A stretch of DNA of 64,000 nucleotides from NCBI RefSeq assembly GCF_000463155.2, contig NZ_AWFZ01000002.1:62001-126000 (forward strand), read 5' to 3'. The notes beneath the pieces are model-generated. The model saw only the letters and a program-made list of their open reading frames with translations, had not been told where the DNA came from and made no database searches. The DNA is from Siccibacter turicensis LMG 23730 (lineage in GTDB: Bacteria; Pseudomonadota; Gammaproteobacteria; Enterobacterales; Enterobacteriaceae). The position numbers and the translations under genes are program-made. This document shows positions 63,314 through 64,000 of the stretch, one piece after another. Within the stretch, counting starts at the first letter, position 1. Each line of letters begins with the position of its first letter.

Positions 63314-64000
63314 ATGATGAATCCGTTAATTATTAAGCTGGGCGGCGTACTCCTCGACAGCGAAGAAGCGCTGGAGCGTCTGTTTACCGCGCTGGTCAAC
63401 TATCGTCAGGATCACCAACGCCCGCTGGTTATCGTACACGGCGGCGGCTGCGTGGTGGATGAGCTGATGAAGCAGCTGAATCTGCCGGTGACCAAGAAAA
63501 ATGGCCTGCGCGTTACCCCCGCGGATCAGATCGACATTATCACCGGCGCGCTGGCGGGTTCCGCCAACAAAACGCTGCTGGCCTGGGCGAAGAAGCACGA
63601 CATCGCCTCGGTTGGCCTGTTCCTCGGCGATGGCGACAGCGTGAAAGTGACCCAGCTTGACGAGAGCCTCGGGCACGTCGGCCAGGCCGAACCGGGTTCG
63701 CCGACGCTTATCAACACGCTGCTTGAGGCGGGTTACCTGCCGGTGATCAGCTCCATCGGCGTGACCGCGGAAGGCGAGCTAATGAACGTGAACGCCGATC
63801 AGGCGGCTACCGCGCTGGCGGCAACGCTCGGCGCCGATCTGATTCTGCTCTCTGACGTCAGCGGCATTCTCGACGGCAAAGGTCAGCGCATCGCCGAAGT
63901 GACCACAGCGAAAGCGCAGCAGCTGATTGAGCAGGGCATTATCACCGACGGCATGATTGTCAAAGTGAACGCGGCGCTCGATGCGGCCCGCACCCTCGGG
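63314..64000 (+). CDS. argB: Acetylglutamate kinase, 5' part (window-truncated)
   Basis: Phosphorylates N-acetylglutamate in arginine synthesis. 229 codons are visible before the window ends, from a family length of about 258. The amino-acid-kinase fold motifs [44 protein letters not shown] and [16 protein letters not shown] are present. It starts with two successive ATG codons, preceded by AGGTGAG, and follows argC closely, as in E. coli. Confidence 0.98.
   Translation, partial: MMNPLIIKLGGVLLDSEEALERLFTALVNYRQDHQRPLVIVHGGGCVVDELMKQLNLPVTKKNGLRVTPADQIDIITGALAGSANKTLLAWAKKHDIASVGLFLGDGDSVKVTQLDESLGHVGQAEPGSPTLINTLLEAGYLPVISSIGVTAEGELMNVNADQAATALAATLGADLILLSDVSGILDGKGQRIAEVTTAKAQQLIEQGIITDGMIVKVNAALDAARTLG

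Overview
The window is about 64 kb of ordinary, gene-dense chromosome from a member of the Enterobacteriaceae. Nearly every protein aligns from memory, residue for residue, with an Escherichia coli or Salmonella core protein. The GC-rich codon use and several gene-content differences point to an Enterobacter/Lelliottia/Leclercia/Klebsiella-like genome rather than Escherichia: a DASS permease between cdh and tpiA, a KdgM-type porin between rpmE and metJ, trmL next to cpxA, and metF next to eptC. I see no insertion sequence, prophage, CRISPR array, tRNA or rRNA, and no clear frameshifted gene. The first gene (mutM) and the last (argB) are cut by the window ends.

Region 1 (1-13.9 kb) is the lipopolysaccharide core (waa) locus. 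mutM and coaD converge at its left edge and coaD is followed in the same operon direction by waaA (Kdo transferase). A rightward operon waaQ-waaG-waaP-waaB-waaO/I-waaY-waaZ builds and phosphorylates the core. A leftward operon hldD-waaF-waaC-waaL makes the heptose precursor, adds heptoses I and II and ligates O antigen. Compared with E. coli K-12, waaS, waaR/J and waaU/K are absent, so the predicted outer core is short.

Region 2 (13.9-25.3 kb) holds kbl-tdh (threonine catabolism), waaH (a further core glycosyltransferase outside the cluster), yibQ-envC-gpmM on the minus strand, then yibN-grxC-secB-gpsA-cysE and trmL.

Region 3 (25.4-34.7 kb) begins with the Cpx envelope-stress system: cpxA-cpxR diverging from cpxP, with a CpxR operator between them and the CpxQ small RNA in the cpxP 3' UTR. 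It continues with fieF, pfkA, sbp, cdh, a DASS-like permease and tpiA.

Region 4 (34.7-49.6 kb) carries yiiQ, yiiR, fpr, the glycerol operon glpF-glpK-glpX, zapB, rraA-menA, hslV-hslU (with a sigma-32 type promoter), ftsN, cytR, priA and rpmE.

Region 5 (49.6-64 kb) carries the KdgM-family porin, the methionine genes metJ / metB-metL / metF with tandem MetJ boxes, eptC, ppc, and the divergent arginine genes argE / argC-argB with paired ARG boxes.

I found no convincing undescribed system. The points worth a second look are gene-content and regulatory differences from the E. coli reference: the compact core locus without a recognisable ops element, the trmL-cpxA junction, the DASS permease with altered signature motifs, the envC start, and hairpins between glpK and glpX. 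All assignments come from reading the sequence and remembered family features; no database search was run.
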